From: Bacillota bacterium
GTDB taxonomy: Bacteria; Bacillota; Clostridia; Christensenellales; UMGS416
DNA length: 64,000 nt
Assembly: GCA_023410875.1 (NCBI GenBank)
Contig: JAEYPH010000007.1
Coordinates: forward strand, 1-64,000
Direction: 5' to 3'
The notes beneath the pieces are model-generated. The model had not been told where the DNA came from, ran no database searches, and worked only from the letters and a program-made list of their open reading frames with translations. A program made the position numbers and the translations under genes. The first letter of the stretch is position 1. Each line of letters starts with the position of its first letter. Positions 1 to 9,330 of the stretch are shown piece by piece.

Positions 1-16
1 GCGCCCAATTGGGCGC
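1..16. repeat. short perfect palindrome after deoC
   Basis: The sequence GCGCCCAATTGGGCGC is self-complementary and lies 29 bases past the deoC stop codon. It could be part of a transcript-end hairpin for deoC, but the window begins here, so any flanking T-run cannot be seen. Confidence 0.3.
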
Positions 17-44
17 CCACCAAACCGCGCCGACGACGAAAGGC

Positions 45-770
45 TTAGTACCCCTTGCCCAATTCCCCCTGCGCCGATTCCTTCAGCGTGCCCGCAGCCT
101 CGCGCTTGAAGGCCTCCTCCATGATGGCCGCCGTGGCCGTGGCCCCCACGCGCACGCAGCCCACGGCGCGGCAGGCCAGCACGGCGTCCAACTCGCGCAC
201 GCCGCCGGCGGCCTTCACGCGCACGCTGGGCGAGCACGTGGCGCGCATCAGCTTCAAGTCCTCGATGGTGGCGCCGGTGGGCGCGTAGCCGGTGGAGGTC
301 TTCACAAAATCCGCGCCGGCACGCTCCGCCAGCACGCAGGCCTTGGCCTTCTGCTCGTTGGTCAGATAGGCGTTCTCCAGGATCACCTTGACGATGGCTC
401 CCCGCTTGTGGGCGGCTTCCGTCACGGCACGGATGTCCTGCTCCACGTAGTCATACTGGCCGGAGATCAGCCTGCCGATGTTGAGCACCATGTCCAGCTC
501 CACGGCCCCGTCGTCCATGGCGCGCTCAGCCTCAAAGACCTTGACGTCCGTGCGGTTGGAGCCGTGGGGGAAGCCGATTACGGTGCTGAGCTTCACGTCC
601 GAACCGGCCAGCACTTCCCTGCCGATGGGCAGATCGCTGGGCTTCATGCACACGGTGGCGGTGTCGTACTTCCGGGCGATCTCGCAGCCCTGGCGCACGA
701 TTTCGGCGTCCATCTCGGGCTTGAGCAGGGAATGGTCCAGCATTTTGGCGATGTCCTTGGCTGTCAACAT
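45..770 (-). CDS. deoC: deoxyribose-phosphate aldolase
   Basis: A cytosolic class I aldolase that cleaves 2-deoxyribose-5-phosphate to glyceraldehyde-3-phosphate and acetaldehyde in deoxynucleoside breakdown. The 241-residue length fits the family. The Schiff-base lysine is K157 in 'FVKTSTGY', with the partner residues D93 ('ELDMV') and K186 ('VRVKAAGG') in the expected places. The ATG is preceded by AAGGAGGAATTC. It lies downstream of the GntR-type regulator in the same direction, separated only by a 9-bp triplicate repeat, so the two are probably co-transcribed. No nucleoside phosphorylase or deoxyribokinase is in the window. The identification is strong from family motifs. Confidence 0.93.
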   Translation of the reverse strand: MLTAKDIAKMLDHSLLKPEMDAEIVRQGCEIARKYDTATVCMKPSDLPIGREVLAGSDVKLSTVIGFPHGSNRTDVKVFEAERAMDDGAVELDMVLNIGRLISGQYDYVEQDIRAVTEAAHKRGAIVKVILENAYLTNEQKAKACVLAERAGADFVKTSTGYAPTGATIEDLKLMRATCSPSVRVKAAGGVRELDAVLACRAVGCVRVGATATAAIMEEAFKREAAGTLKESAQGELGKGY

Positions 771-784
771 GATCGAATTCCTCC

Positions 785-811
785 TTAGAGTATTTAGAGT
801 ATTTAGAGTAT
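785..811. repeat. three tandem copies of TTAGAGTAT
   Basis: Three perfect head-to-tail 9-bp copies fill most of the space between the gntR stop codon and the deoC ribosome site. Read on the minus strand the unit is ATACTCTAA, and the last copy runs into AGGAGG. It may be a protein-binding array, a site of slippage, or a spacer that tunes deoC translation. None of these is shown by the sequence. Confidence 0.6.
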
Positions 812-820
812 ATTAGGTCC

Positions 821-1537
821 CTACCGGATGATGCGGCCCGTGGACGTGCCCGACGGGCTCAGAATGCCGTGAATTTCATAGCGGTCACCGCGGAACAGTG
901 TGTTTTCCTCCCAGATGACGGCTCCGTTGGCCAGGTATCCGCAGCCCTCCACCCGCAGGCACGCACAGCCCTGCTTCACCTGCAGCAGTGTGCGCTCCTC
1001 GGCGCTGGGCGAAACGGCGCGCGCCCGCTGCTCGGCGTGGGAAACCTCGATGCCCAACTCCTTTAGCGCTGCGTAAAGTGAGCCCTCCACCATTTCCCGT
1101 GTGATGCCCGCGCACACCGGCTTTACGAGAAAGCGCCGCTCGTAAATAACGGGCACGCCGTCCACGCTGCGCAGCCGCTCCAGGCATATCGTCTCGCCCA
1201 GCAACCCATGGCGCGCGTCCTCAAACTTCAACACCCGTGTCGTGGGAGCAAGGCCGCTGCGCCGGGCTTTTTCCGTAAAGGAGAACAGCGCGCTCATGTC
1301 GTGTTCCAGCGCTTTGCCCGCGACGAAGGCGCCCACGCCCTTTTTGTACTGCAGCTGCCCGTCGGCCACCAGCATGGAGAGCACCTTGTTGGCCGTGGTG
1401 CGGCTGATGGCAAAGCGAGCTGCAAGCTCCCGCTCGGAGGGGAAACGGCCCTCCGACGGATACCTGCCCTCGGCCAACTCCTGGCGAAGCAGCTCGACGA
1501 TTTGCTGATACAGCGGTTCCCGAATCAGATCCGGCAT
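821..1537 (-). CDS. GntR-family transcription regulator with UTRA domain
   Basis: A 238-residue HutC-type regulator. Residues ~5-72 form the winged helix-turn-helix ('GRFPSERELAARFAISRTTA'), and residues ~95-235 form the UTRA effector domain ('ETICLERLRSVDGVPVIYER'). Such proteins usually bind a sugar phosphate or small metabolite that releases them from DNA. It is the first gene of a likely gntR-deoC unit and diverges from the iron alcohol dehydrogenase. An inverted repeat at 1551-1571 just below its own -10 box suggests autoregulation and possible control of both directions. The ligand is unknown. A deoxyribose or nucleoside intermediate is a guess from the deoC neighbour. Confidence 0.87.
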   Translation of the reverse strand: MPDLIREPLYQQIVELLRQELAEGRYPSEGRFPSERELAARFAISRTTANKVLSMLVADGQLQYKKGVGAFVAGKALEHDMSALFSFTEKARRSGLAPTTRVLKFEDARHGLLGETICLERLRSVDGVPVIYERRFLVKPVCAGITREMVEGSLYAALKELGIEVSHAEQRARAVSPSAEERTLLQVKQGCACLRVEGCGYLANGAVIWEENTLFRGDRYEIHGILSPSGTSTGRIIR

Positions 1538-1550
1538 GACATTCCCTCAC

Positions 1551-1571
1551 GTGGATGAGTGGCTTATCCAC
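1551..1571. promoter_or_regulatory. candidate GntR operator
   Basis: GTGGAT, nine bases, ATCCAC is a perfect 6-bp inverted repeat. It lies immediately after the -10 box of the gntR promoter, about where transcription would start, so a bound protein would block gntR. Assignment to this regulator rests on position only. Confidence 0.45.
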
Positions 1572-1578
1572 TTCCTCG

Positions 1579-1607
1579 ATTATACCCGTTCAATTCCATT
1601 CTGTAAA
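1579..1607 (-). promoter_or_regulatory. sigma-A promoter for gntR-deoC
   Basis: On the minus strand TTTACA is followed after exactly 17 bases by TATAAT. The gntR start codon lies about 40 bases downstream, with the candidate operator in between. Confidence 0.7.
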
Positions 1608-1622
1608 CACATGTGCTAGAAT
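1594..1622 (+). promoter_or_regulatory. candidate promoter for the iron alcohol dehydrogenase
   Basis: An extended -10 (TGC-TAGAAT at 1614-1622) with a weak -35 TTCCAT 17 bases upstream. It overlaps the divergent gntR promoter, so the two would compete for polymerase. Confidence 0.4.
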
Positions 1623-1652
1623 AAATTGCCATGCAAGAAAAGAGGTACTATC

Positions 1653-2804
1653 ATGATTCCTTCCTTTGAGTTTTTGCTGCCCACGAAGATACGGTACGGC
1701 GCAGGCGCTCTGCAGACCTTGGGCGAAGAGCTGAGAGCCTTACACGCGAAAAACATCATGATCATAACCGATAAGGGCCTTTCCAAAACGGGAATGCTGC
1801 AAAGGTTAACCGGGCTTATCCAAAGCGAGGGCATCCCCTTCCTCGTGTATGATGAGATCGAGGCAAACCCGAAGGACTACAACGTGGAGGCTTGCGCCTC
1901 AAAAGCCAGGGAAGAATCGATCGACACGCTGGTGGCCTTTGGCGGGGGCAGCCCCATCGACGCCGCCAAGGCCGTGGCGGTGCTGGCCCGGCAGGGCGGC
2001 AAGGTCAGGAGCTATCAGGGAAAGGGCAAAATCCAGGACGACTGCCTGCCCCTTTTGACGATACCCACGACCGCCGGCACCGGCAGCGAGGTCACCTTCT
2101 CGTCTGTTATCACTGATACAACGGAGAAGTTCAAGTTTACGATCAAGAGCACGGCCATCGCGGCCAAAACGGCGATCATCGACCCGGAGCTCACGCTGAC
2201 CGTTCCGCCGCTCATCACGGCCGCCACGGGCATCGACGCGCTAACCCACGCCATAGAGGGATACACGGCCAACTGCACCGAGCCCATCGCCGAGGCGGTG
2301 GGGCTGTATGCCGTGGAATACATCGCCAAGAACATCGTGGAAGCGGTCAGGAATGGCCAGAACCTGCAAGCCAGGGACAGCATGATGATGGGCAGCCTGC
2401 TGGCCGGCCTGTCCTTCAGCCATGCCGACGTGGCGTCGGTGCATTGCATGGCGGAGGCGCTGGGCAGCATGTATGACGCGCCCCATGGCCTGTGCAACGC
2501 CATCCTGCTCCCCTATGTCATGGAATACAGTCTGCCCGCCGCGCAGCACAAGTACGCCCGCATTGCCAGGGCCATGGGGATAGACGAAGCGGACGACGAC
2601 GCGGCGGCGGCCAAGGGTATCGAGCACATCCGGGCGCTGTCCACAGAAATCGGCTTGCCCGGTATCAACTCGCTCAACGTGAACCCCGATGATTTTGAAC
2701 TTTTGGCGGAGATGTCCGTGAAGAACGGTTCCAACGGCAGCAACCCGAGAGAAATCACCAAGGATGGCTATAAGATGCTGTTCGAAAGGGCCTATCGGGG
2801 TTAA
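1653..2804 (+). CDS. iron-containing alcohol dehydrogenase
   Basis: A 383-residue group III (Fe-dependent) alcohol dehydrogenase that would interconvert an alcohol and an aldehyde or ketone with NAD(P). The nucleotide-binding 'GGGSPIDAAKAVAVL' and the metal-binding histidine motifs 'GIDALTHAIEGY' and 'YDAPHGLCNA' are all present. The start chosen is the ATG preceded by AAGAGG. An upstream in-frame TTG lacks a ribosome site. It is transcribed away from gntR-deoC and ends before a bidirectional terminator. It resembles propanediol or lactaldehyde reductases, but substrate cannot be read from motifs. Reduction of the acetaldehyde released by DeoC is an attractive but unproven role. Confidence 0.88.
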   Translation: MIPSFEFLLPTKIRYGAGALQTLGEELRALHAKNIMIITDKGLSKTGMLQRLTGLIQSEGIPFLVYDEIEANPKDYNVEACASKAREESIDTLVAFGGGSPIDAAKAVAVLARQGGKVRSYQGKGKIQDDCLPLLTIPTTAGTGSEVTFSSVITDTTEKFKFTIKSTAIAAKTAIIDPELTLTVPPLITAATGIDALTHAIEGYTANCTEPIAEAVGLYAVEYIAKNIVEAVRNGQNLQARDSMMMGSLLAGLSFSHADVASVHCMAEALGSMYDAPHGLCNAILLPYVMEYSLPAAQHKYARIARAMGIDEADDDAAAAKGIEHIRALSTEIGLPGINSLNVNPDDFELLAEMSVKNGSNGSNPREITKDGYKMLFERAYRG

Positions 2805-2870
2805 CAGCTTACTGGCAGCCACAATGGATCGCCTATATATGAACAACACGCCGCAGCCTCTCGCAAACAC

Positions 2871-2903
2871 AAAAGCCGCGAACCATACCGGTCCGCGGCT
2901 TTG
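2871..2903. terminator. bidirectional terminator
   Basis: AAAAGCCGCG pairs with CGCGGCTTT around a 13-base loop. Read rightward it closes the alcohol dehydrogenase gene. Read leftward, ending in CTTTTGTGTTT, it closes the leucine-rich repeat protein gene. Confidence 0.75.
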
Positions 2904-2923
2904 TTATGGATGGCAGGGGACTC

Positions 2924-5257
2924 CTATGGCTTGGCCGAAACCACGGCAGTGTACCCGCTGTACACCTTGACGCCGCCCACCGTCCGGTAGGCCCGCACCT
3001 TGTAATAATAGGTCTTGCCTGTGGAAAGGCCAGTGTTGGTATAGCTCAGCGACGCGGTCGTTATGACCTTGGTGTAGGCGCCGCCGGCGGATGCGGCGCG
3101 GTAGACTTCATACCCGCCCGCACCGGTCACCGCGCACCACGTCAGCTTGATGCTCGTGGCGGAAGCCCTTGCCGCCTTGAAGCCCGTAGGCGTGGCCAGC
3201 GCCGGCTTGGCGGATTGCACCGCCGAGTAACTGCCATACACCTTGACGCCGTTCACCGTGCGGTACGCCCGCACCTTGTAAAAGTACCTCGTACCCGTGG
3301 CCAGGCCGTTGTTGGTATGGCTCAGCGCAGCGGTCGTGATCACTTTGGTGTAGGCCCCGCCGGCGGATGTGGCCCGGTAGACTTCATACCCGCCCGCGCC
3401 AGCCACCGCGCCCCACGTCAGCTTTACGCTGCAATAGGATGTCGCAGCAGCTTTAACCGCCGGGGCGGCCAGGGCTGGCTTTGCCGATTTCACCGCCGAA
3501 TAACCGCCATACAGGGTGTTGTCACCCATCTTGCGATAAGCCCGAACCTTGTAATAATAGGTGCTGCCCATCGTCAACCCGGCATTGGTATAGGCCGTCG
3601 TGGAGCCGTTGGTTATGGTGGCGATCTTGGTATAAGCGCCCGTGCTGGAGGTTGCGCGGTATACCTCATACCCGTTGGCGCCCGACACCGCAGCCCAGGT
3701 CAGCTTGACGCTGCTGTAGGACGCGGAAACCGCGCCGAAGGATCCAGGCGCCGCCGGCACGGCATAGGCCGAAGCGGGATAGCCGTACCATGGATTGCTG
3801 AAACCCTTCTTGCCCTGCACATAGCCCACACTAAAATCAAACCTGCATTCGTCAAACACCTCCTCGCCCATGGCAGGAGCGTTGCCCAGGAAGTACGCCT
3901 TCCCCAACCTTTCGCAGGAGAAAAACGCCCAATCATCGATCGTGGTTACGCTGGCGGGGATCGTGACGCTGGTCAAATAATTGCTGGCAAGGAACGCGGT
4001 GACGCCTATGCGGGTTACGCTGCCGGGAACGGTATAGGTCCCCCGGCCATTGCCGCAGGGGTATTGAACCAGCTGTGTCTTCGCTTTGTTGAAAAGCACG
4101 CCATCCTGACTGGCAAAAGAAGTGTTGGATGCTGCCACCTGGATGGCGGCAAGCCTGCCGCACCCTGCAAACGCCGCCTCACCGATGTTGGTTAAGCTGG
4201 CAGGAATCGTGATGCCCGTCAGGCGGCCGCAATCGGCAAACGCATAGCCGCCTATGCTGGTGATACCATTGGAAAGCGTAACGTTTGCCAGGTTGATGCA
4301 TTGCGCGAATGCGCCATCCTCTATGCTCTTGACACCGCTGGTTATTGTTACGCTCGTCAGTTTGCCGGAACCCGTAAACGCGGAATACTCTATGCTGGCC
4401 ACACTTTGGGGCGTGGTGTAGGACGTTCTGGCATTACCGACAGGATACTGAATGAGCACCGTTTTCGCCTTGTTGAACAGAACACCATTTTCGCTGGCAT
4501 AGGAAGCATTGGGTGCTGCCACCTGTATGGCCGAAAGCTTGGCGCAGCCCATAAACGCCGCATCCCCAATGGTGGACACGCTGCCAGGGATCGTTATGCC
4601 GGTCAGGCTGCCGCACAGTGCAAACGCCATCTCCCCGATGCGGGTGATGTTTTCGGGGATCGTGACGCTGGTCAGGCTGCTGCAACCCATAAACGTCCAG
4701 TCCTTTATGCTGATCAGCCCGCTGGGAATCCGGATGTTTTTCAGGCTGCTGCAGCCTGCAAAGGCCATCTCTCCGATGGTGGATACGCCATCGGGGATCG
4801 TTATGCTGACCAAGTCGGTGCAGTCGGAAAATGCATCCCCACCGATGCTAAGAACGCCGGCGGGGATCACCACGCTGACCAGACTGCTGCATCCATAAAA
4901 ACTTGAATCTCCGATGCTGATGAGGCTGCCGGGCATCGTGATGCTCGTCAAGCCGTCGCAATAGTAAAATGCGTAATCCCCGATGGTGGTGACGCCGTTG
5001 GGGATCGCGACGCTTGAGAGACTGCTGCATTCTTCAAAGGCACTATCCCCTATGCCGGCCACAGGATACCCGCCCAGCGTCGAAGGTATGGTCACCGCGC
5101 CGCCGACGCCGGTATATTCGGTGACGATGGCTTTGCCATTGCTCACCGAATAGATGAAATCCCCGGATTTCACGGCCAACGCGATCAATGGATGCAAGGA
5201 AAGCAGGAAAGCGGCTGCGACGATCGCAGCCGACAGCTTTTTGATCATACCCTTCAT
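2924..5257 (-). CDS. secreted BspA-type leucine-rich repeat protein with three fibronectin III domains
   Basis: A 777-residue protein with a signal peptide (residues 1-28: KK, hydrophobic core, cut near 'ALA'). Residues ~45-500 are BspA/LRR_5 repeats of about 23 residues with the pattern 'IGDxAFxxCSSLTSVTIP'. Three fibronectin III modules follow at ~505-595, 597-685 and 688-777, each ending near 'YGGYSAVKSAKP'. There is no LPXTG motif or C-terminal membrane segment, so how it stays on the cell, if it does, is unclear. The start is the ATG after GGAGCGG. The longer upstream frame lacks signals. It is last of three related genes in one direction. Known relatives bind host or matrix components, but a binding partner is not evident here. 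Confidence 0.85.
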   Translation of the reverse strand: MKGMIKKLSAAIVAAAFLLSLHPLIALAVKSGDFIYSVSNGKAIVTEYTGVGGAVTIPSTLGGYPVAGIGDSAFEECSSLSSVAIPNGVTTIGDYAFYYCDGLTSITMPGSLISIGDSSFYGCSSLVSVVIPAGVLSIGGDAFSDCTDLVSITIPDGVSTIGEMAFAGCSSLKNIRIPSGLISIKDWTFMGCSSLTSVTIPENITRIGEMAFALCGSLTGITIPGSVSTIGDAAFMGCAKLSAIQVAAPNASYASENGVLFNKAKTVLIQYPVGNARTSYTTPQSVASIEYSAFTGSGKLTSVTITSGVKSIEDGAFAQCINLANVTLSNGITSIGGYAFADCGRLTGITIPASLTNIGEAAFAGCGRLAAIQVAASNTSFASQDGVLFNKAKTQLVQYPCGNGRGTYTVPGSVTRIGVTAFLASNYLTSVTIPASVTTIDDWAFFSCERLGKAYFLGNAPAMGEEVFDECRFDFSVGYVQGKKGFSNPWYGYPASAYAVPAAPGSFGAVSASYSSVKLTWAAVSGANGYEVYRATSSTGAYTKIATITNGSTTAYTNAGLTMGSTYYYKVRAYRKMGDNTLYGGYSAVKSAKPALAAPAVKAAATSYCSVKLTWGAVAGAGGYEVYRATSAGGAYTKVITTAALSHTNNGLATGTRYFYKVRAYRTVNGVKVYGSYSAVQSAKPALATPTGFKAARASATSIKLTWCAVTGAGGYEVYRAASAGGAYTKVITTASLSYTNTGLSTGKTYYYKVRAYRTVGGVKVYSGYTAVVSAKP

Positions 5258-5361
5258 AGGTTCCGCTCCGATCCGATGTTTCGATGGGCTATTTGCGTTA
5301 TTTTGGTAGAGAATTACTTTTATTATATACAGAGCCCCCTGCGGACGCAAGAGGGCGACCG

Positions 5362-7098
5362 CTAGGGTTTGGCCGATACCACCGCCGAGTAGCCGCCATA
5401 CACCTTGACGCCGCTCACCGTCCGGTATGCCCGCACCTTGAAATAATAGGTCTTGCCCGTGGAAAGGCCAGTGTTGGTATAACTCAGCCACGCGGTCATT
5501 TTGACCTTGGTATAGGCGCCGCCGGCGGACACGGCGCGGTAGACTTCATACCCGCCCGCGCCGGCCACCGCGCCCCAGCTCACCTTTATGCTCGTGGCCG
5601 AGGCCCTGGCAGCCTTGACCACCGGCATGGCCGGGACAGGCTTTGCCGATATGGCGACGCTGAAGCCGCCATAGGTCGTCGTGCTGCCCGCGACGCACTT
5701 TGCCCGCACCCTGTAATAGTATGCAGCACCGGTGGTCAGGCCGGTGTTGGTACAGCTGGCCGTGGCCGTTGTGGCAATCCTGACATAGGTTCCGCCGCTG
5801 GACGCGGCCCTATATACTTCATACTCCTTCACGCCGGGCACGGCAGCCCAGCTCACCCGGATGCCGTTATAGCCCGCGGATACCGCCTTGAGGCTGCCGG
5901 GCGTGCCGATCTTGGCGAACTCGGCCCTCAGCGTGCGCGCCCTGGTCACGGTGAACGGATACTGCGCGCTGACGGAAACGGCGGCAGAGCCCTCCAACCA
6001 GCGCACAAACCGGCAGCCGGCCTTGGGTGTGGCCTTTACCGTTGCCGATGTGCCGTAAGCATAGCTGCCACCGCCGGTAACCGTCCCATAACCAGTGTTG
6101 TTCGACACAACCGAGATGGCGTACCTGTTGGCCGTCCACTTGGCGAAAAGCGTTACGTTCTGCGTGATCCTGGTGGAGAAGCTCCAGGCATTCACACAGG
6201 CCGCCTCCTTGTACCAGCCGCCGAAGACATAGCCTGTCCTGGTGGGGTTTGCAGGCTTGGCGACGGTGCTGTTATACCGCACGGTCTTCGCGTCCACCCT
6301 GCTGCCGCCCTGGCTGTTGAAAGTCACCGTAAACGTCGCGTCCGGACGTACCCACCGGGCAAACAGGGTAATGTTCGTGACAGTCACAGCTTCTGAGAAA
6401 TTCCAGCGCCTGGTGCAGGCCGCGTCTTTGTACCAGCCGGCAAAAAGGAATCCGGCCCGCGTGGGCGCTTTCGGCTCCGGAACACGGCCGTTCACGACAT
6501 CTACCATGGCCTTGGCCGCAGCGCTGCCGTCTTGCAGGTTGATGATCCGTATGCAATAAGGTTGGGTGGTGTAGCCCTCGTACGCGGCCCAACTGGAAGA
6601 TCTGCCTACGGGGTAATACATCTTGAAGCTTGCATGCGCGCCGGGAAAGACGGCGCCATATTGGCCGAAGGACGGTTTGTCCCCCAGAAAAATTGCCTTT
6701 TGCAAAGAGTAGCAGGAGCCAAACGCATAAAAACCGATATAGGTAATGCCGGCGGGGAACTTGATGCTGGACAGGTTGTGGCACCGGTTGAAAGCCCAAT
6801 CGTCTATCTCAGCGATGCTGTTGGGCAGCGTGACGCTGCGCATCGTGCAGTCCTCAAACGCTTTATACCCTATTAAGGTCACGGGGATGCCTTCGATTTC
6901 AGCCGGCACCGTCACGTAATCGTCATCCCCCAGGTAATCCAGGATTTTCAGGGTTCCGTTCAAGCCATAGTTGTCGTATTTGAAATCGCCATAGATTCTG
7001 GGTTCAGCCAGCGCCGTACCAGAAAACATAGGAACGCCAATCAGCAGAGTGACACTCAAGAGCACCGAGACAAGAATCCTGCTTCCTTTTTTGCACAT
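5362..7098 (-). CDS. secreted protein with leucine-rich, InlB B-repeat and fibronectin III domains
   Basis: 578 residues with a signal peptide ending near 'SGTALA'. The order is a short BspA-like leucine-rich segment (~40-150), two Listeria-Bacteroides InlB B-repeats (~205-265 and ~268-335, with 'AGWYKDAACT' and 'GGWYKEAACV'), a divergent InlB-type repeat (~338-402), and two fibronectin III modules to the C-terminus. AAAGGAGG precedes the start. It sits 48 bp after the glycine-repeat gene and 104 bp before the larger leucine-rich gene, so the three may form one transcript. It is probably an exported adhesin or matrix protein, inferred from architecture only. No sortase signal is seen. Confidence 0.83.
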   Translation of the reverse strand: MCKKGSRILVSVLLSVTLLIGVPMFSGTALAEPRIYGDFKYDNYGLNGTLKILDYLGDDDYVTVPAEIEGIPVTLIGYKAFEDCTMRSVTLPNSIAEIDDWAFNRCHNLSSIKFPAGITYIGFYAFGSCYSLQKAIFLGDKPSFGQYGAVFPGAHASFKMYYPVGRSSSWAAYEGYTTQPYCIRIINLQDGSAAAKAMVDVVNGRVPEPKAPTRAGFLFAGWYKDAACTRRWNFSEAVTVTNITLFARWVRPDATFTVTFNSQGGSRVDAKTVRYNSTVAKPANPTRTGYVFGGWYKEAACVNAWSFSTRITQNVTLFAKWTANRYAISVVSNNTGYGTVTGGGSYAYGTSATVKATPKAGCRFVRWLEGSAAVSVSAQYPFTVTRARTLRAEFAKIGTPGSLKAVSAGYNGIRVSWAAVPGVKEYEVYRAASSGGTYVRIATTATASCTNTGLTTGAAYYYRVRAKCVAGSTTTYGGFSVAISAKPVPAMPVVKAARASATSIKVSWGAVAGAGGYEVYRAVSAGGAYTKVKMTAWLSYTNTGLSTGKTYYFKVRAYRTVSGVKVYGGYSAVVSAKP

Positions 7099-7146
7099 GT
7101 TGTCCTCCTTTACCGCTCAATCTATGGCGCATTGGGCTTTCATTCT

Positions 7147-9330
7147 TTATGACGCAGGCCTGGCCGGCACCACCGCCGAGTAGCCGCCATACACCTTGAC
7201 GCCGCTCACCGTCCGGTAGGCTCTCACCTTGTAGTAGTACGTCCTGCCCGTGACAAGGCCGGTATTGGTATAGTTCAGCGCCGCGGTCGTTATCAGCATA
7301 GCGTAAACGCCGCTGCTGGACGTGGCGCGGTAGACTTCATACCCGCCCGCGCCGGTCACCGCGCCCCAGGTCACCTTGACGCTCGAGGCGGAAGCCCTGG
7401 CAGCCTTGACACTGGTGGGCGTGGCCAGCACCGGTTTGGCGGATTTCACCGCCGAGTAACCGCCGTACACCTTGACGCCGCCCACCGTCCGGTAGGCTCT
7501 CACCTTGTAGTAATACGTCGTGCCCGTGGCCAGGCCGGTGTTCGTATAGCTCAGCGACGTGGTCGTCATGACCTTGGCGTAAACGCCGCCGGCGGACGCA
7601 GCGCGGTAGACTTCATACCCTCCCGCACCGGCCACCGCGCTCCAAATCAGCTTCACGCTGCTGTACCCCGCCGAGGCTGCCGAAGAAAGCGTCGCCGTGC
7701 CCAATGCCGGCTTGGCGGACCTCACCGCCGAGTAGCCGCCGTACACCTTGACGCCGTTCACCGTGCGGTACGCCCTCACCTTGAAATAATACGTTCTGCC
7801 TGTGACAAGGCCGGTGTTCGTATAGTTCAGCGCCGTGGTCGTTATCAGCTTTGTATACGTGCCGCCGGTGGATGTGGCGCGGTAGACTTCATACCCGCCC
7901 GCGCCGGCCACAGTGCTCCATGTCAGCTTGACGCTGTTGTACCCCGCTGAAACCGCCGAGGAAAGCGTCATCGCGCCAAGCGTGGGTTTGGCGGATTTCA
8001 CTGCCGAGTACCCGCCGTACACCTTGACGCCGCCCTCCGTGCGGTATGCCCTCACTTTGTAATAATACGTCGTGCCCGTGGCCAGTCCGGTGTTCGTATA
8101 GTTCAGCGACGTGGTCGTTATCAGCTTTGTATAAGTGCCGCCGCTGGACGTGGCGCGGTAGACTTCATAGCCGCCCGCACCGGCCACAGCGCCCCAGGCC
8201 AGCCTGACGCTGCTGTAGCTGGCTGATGCCGCGGTGACAGCCGGCACACCCGGAGGTGTGGGCGTCGCTTCGGCGCGAAAATAAGGATGCGTACCGGTGT
8301 ACAAAGTGTCCGTGGCAAACGGGCTGCCGGGGATCTCCACAGCTGCGGCAGCGTTTGTGCCAGCCCTCACCCGTACCCTGAACCCTGCAGCAGGCCGGAT
8401 CCTGATATTGCTGCTGCAGCCATCTTCCCCGCCACCGATGCCCGGGCTGTTTATGCCGCCAGCAGCGGTCACAGTGCCGCCGCCGATGGCGATATCGTTG
8501 CCGGATCCTTCCCACCCGCCGCCGATGCCCGCGCCGTGGGCACCGCCGGCTGCCGTGACGATGCCACCGCCCAGGGTGATGCCTTCCCCGTCGCCCCAAT
8601 CGCCGCCGCCGATCCCAGCGGCATTATCCCCGCCGGCAGCGGTGACTGTGCCCCCTTTGATCGCAATATTATTGGCGTGGCCCCTGTTGCCGCCACCAAT
8701 GCCTGCGCCGTAGGTGCCGCCATTGGCTGTGACAGCGCCACCATTGATTGTGATGTTCTTACCGGTGCCGCTGCCGCCCCACATGTTGCTTCCGCCGCCG
8801 ATGCCCGCCCCCTGTTCACCGCCGTTGGCTACAACAGTGCCGCCGTTGATCGTGATGTTGCTGGCAACGCCGCCCACCGTGCCGCCGCCGATGCCCGCGC
8901 CGGATGGTCCGCCGTTGGCGGTTAGCGATCCCGTCCCCCCGATCGTGAGCGTACCTGCATTGGTATTGCCGCCGTTCTTTTGCAGCCCGGCGTAGCCGGC
9001 ATCGCTGGTCAGCACGTTCGTTCCGACCAGGGTGATGTTCACATTGCCGGTGGAGTTGTCTTCTATGCGGAAGGCGCAGGCGGTGTAAGTCCCGTTTGCG
9101 TCGATCCGCACATTGTTCAGCGTGATGTTGGCATTCACGCCCGCCATGACGCGGATGAAATTGGCGGTCGGCGTCCCCGTGCCGGTGATCACATAGTCGC
9201 CACTTTGCGAAATGACAATCGAGGCGGCGTTGATGTTATGCGAACCGCTTGCCAGCGCCGAAGCAGGAAAAATGGCGGACAGCATGCAAACAACGACCGC
9301 CATGGAGATTGTTCTTCTCATAGCCAGCAT
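7147..9330 (-). CDS. secreted glycine-repeat protein with four fibronectin III domains
   Basis: 727 residues. A signal peptide (cut near 'ASALASG') is followed by a region of short beta-strand motifs and about six tandem ~30-residue units ending in 'GAGIGGG' (~110-330), which probably fold as a right-handed beta-helix. Four fibronectin III modules (~370-727) close the protein. The start chosen is the ATG after GGAGGATGCCTCG, not the longer upstream frame. The fibronectin modules match those of the next two genes closely, even in DNA, pointing to duplication or gene conversion. The exact target is unknown. It is probably surface-associated or released. Confidence 0.8.
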   Translation of the reverse strand: MLAMRRTISMAVVVCMLSAIFPASALASGSHNINAASIVISQSGDYVITGTGTPTANFIRVMAGVNANITLNNVRIDANGTYTACAFRIEDNSTGNVNITLVGTNVLTSDAGYAGLQKNGGNTNAGTLTIGGTGSLTANGGPSGAGIGGGTVGGVASNITINGGTVVANGGEQGAGIGGGSNMWGGSGTGKNITINGGAVTANGGTYGAGIGGGNRGHANNIAIKGGTVTAAGGDNAAGIGGGDWGDGEGITLGGGIVTAAGGAHGAGIGGGWEGSGNDIAIGGGTVTAAGGINSPGIGGGEDGCSSNIRIRPAAGFRVRVRAGTNAAAAVEIPGSPFATDTLYTGTHPYFRAEATPTPPGVPAVTAASASYSSVRLAWGAVAGAGGYEVYRATSSGGTYTKLITTTSLNYTNTGLATGTTYYYKVRAYRTEGGVKVYGGYSAVKSAKPTLGAMTLSSAVSAGYNSVKLTWSTVAGAGGYEVYRATSTGGTYTKLITTTALNYTNTGLVTGRTYYFKVRAYRTVNGVKVYGGYSAVRSAKPALGTATLSSAASAGYSSVKLIWSAVAGAGGYEVYRAASAGGVYAKVMTTTSLSYTNTGLATGTTYYYKVRAYRTVGGVKVYGGYSAVKSAKPVLATPTSVKAARASASSVKVTWGAVTGAGGYEVYRATSSSGVYAMLITTAALNYTNTGLVTGRTYYYKVRAYRTVSGVKVYGGYSAVVPARPAS

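Noticed and set aside
2924..9330. Sortase-anchored surface proteins
   Set aside because: None of the three proteins has LPXTG-like motif, C-terminal hydrophobic segment or positively charged tail. They end directly in a fibronectin module.
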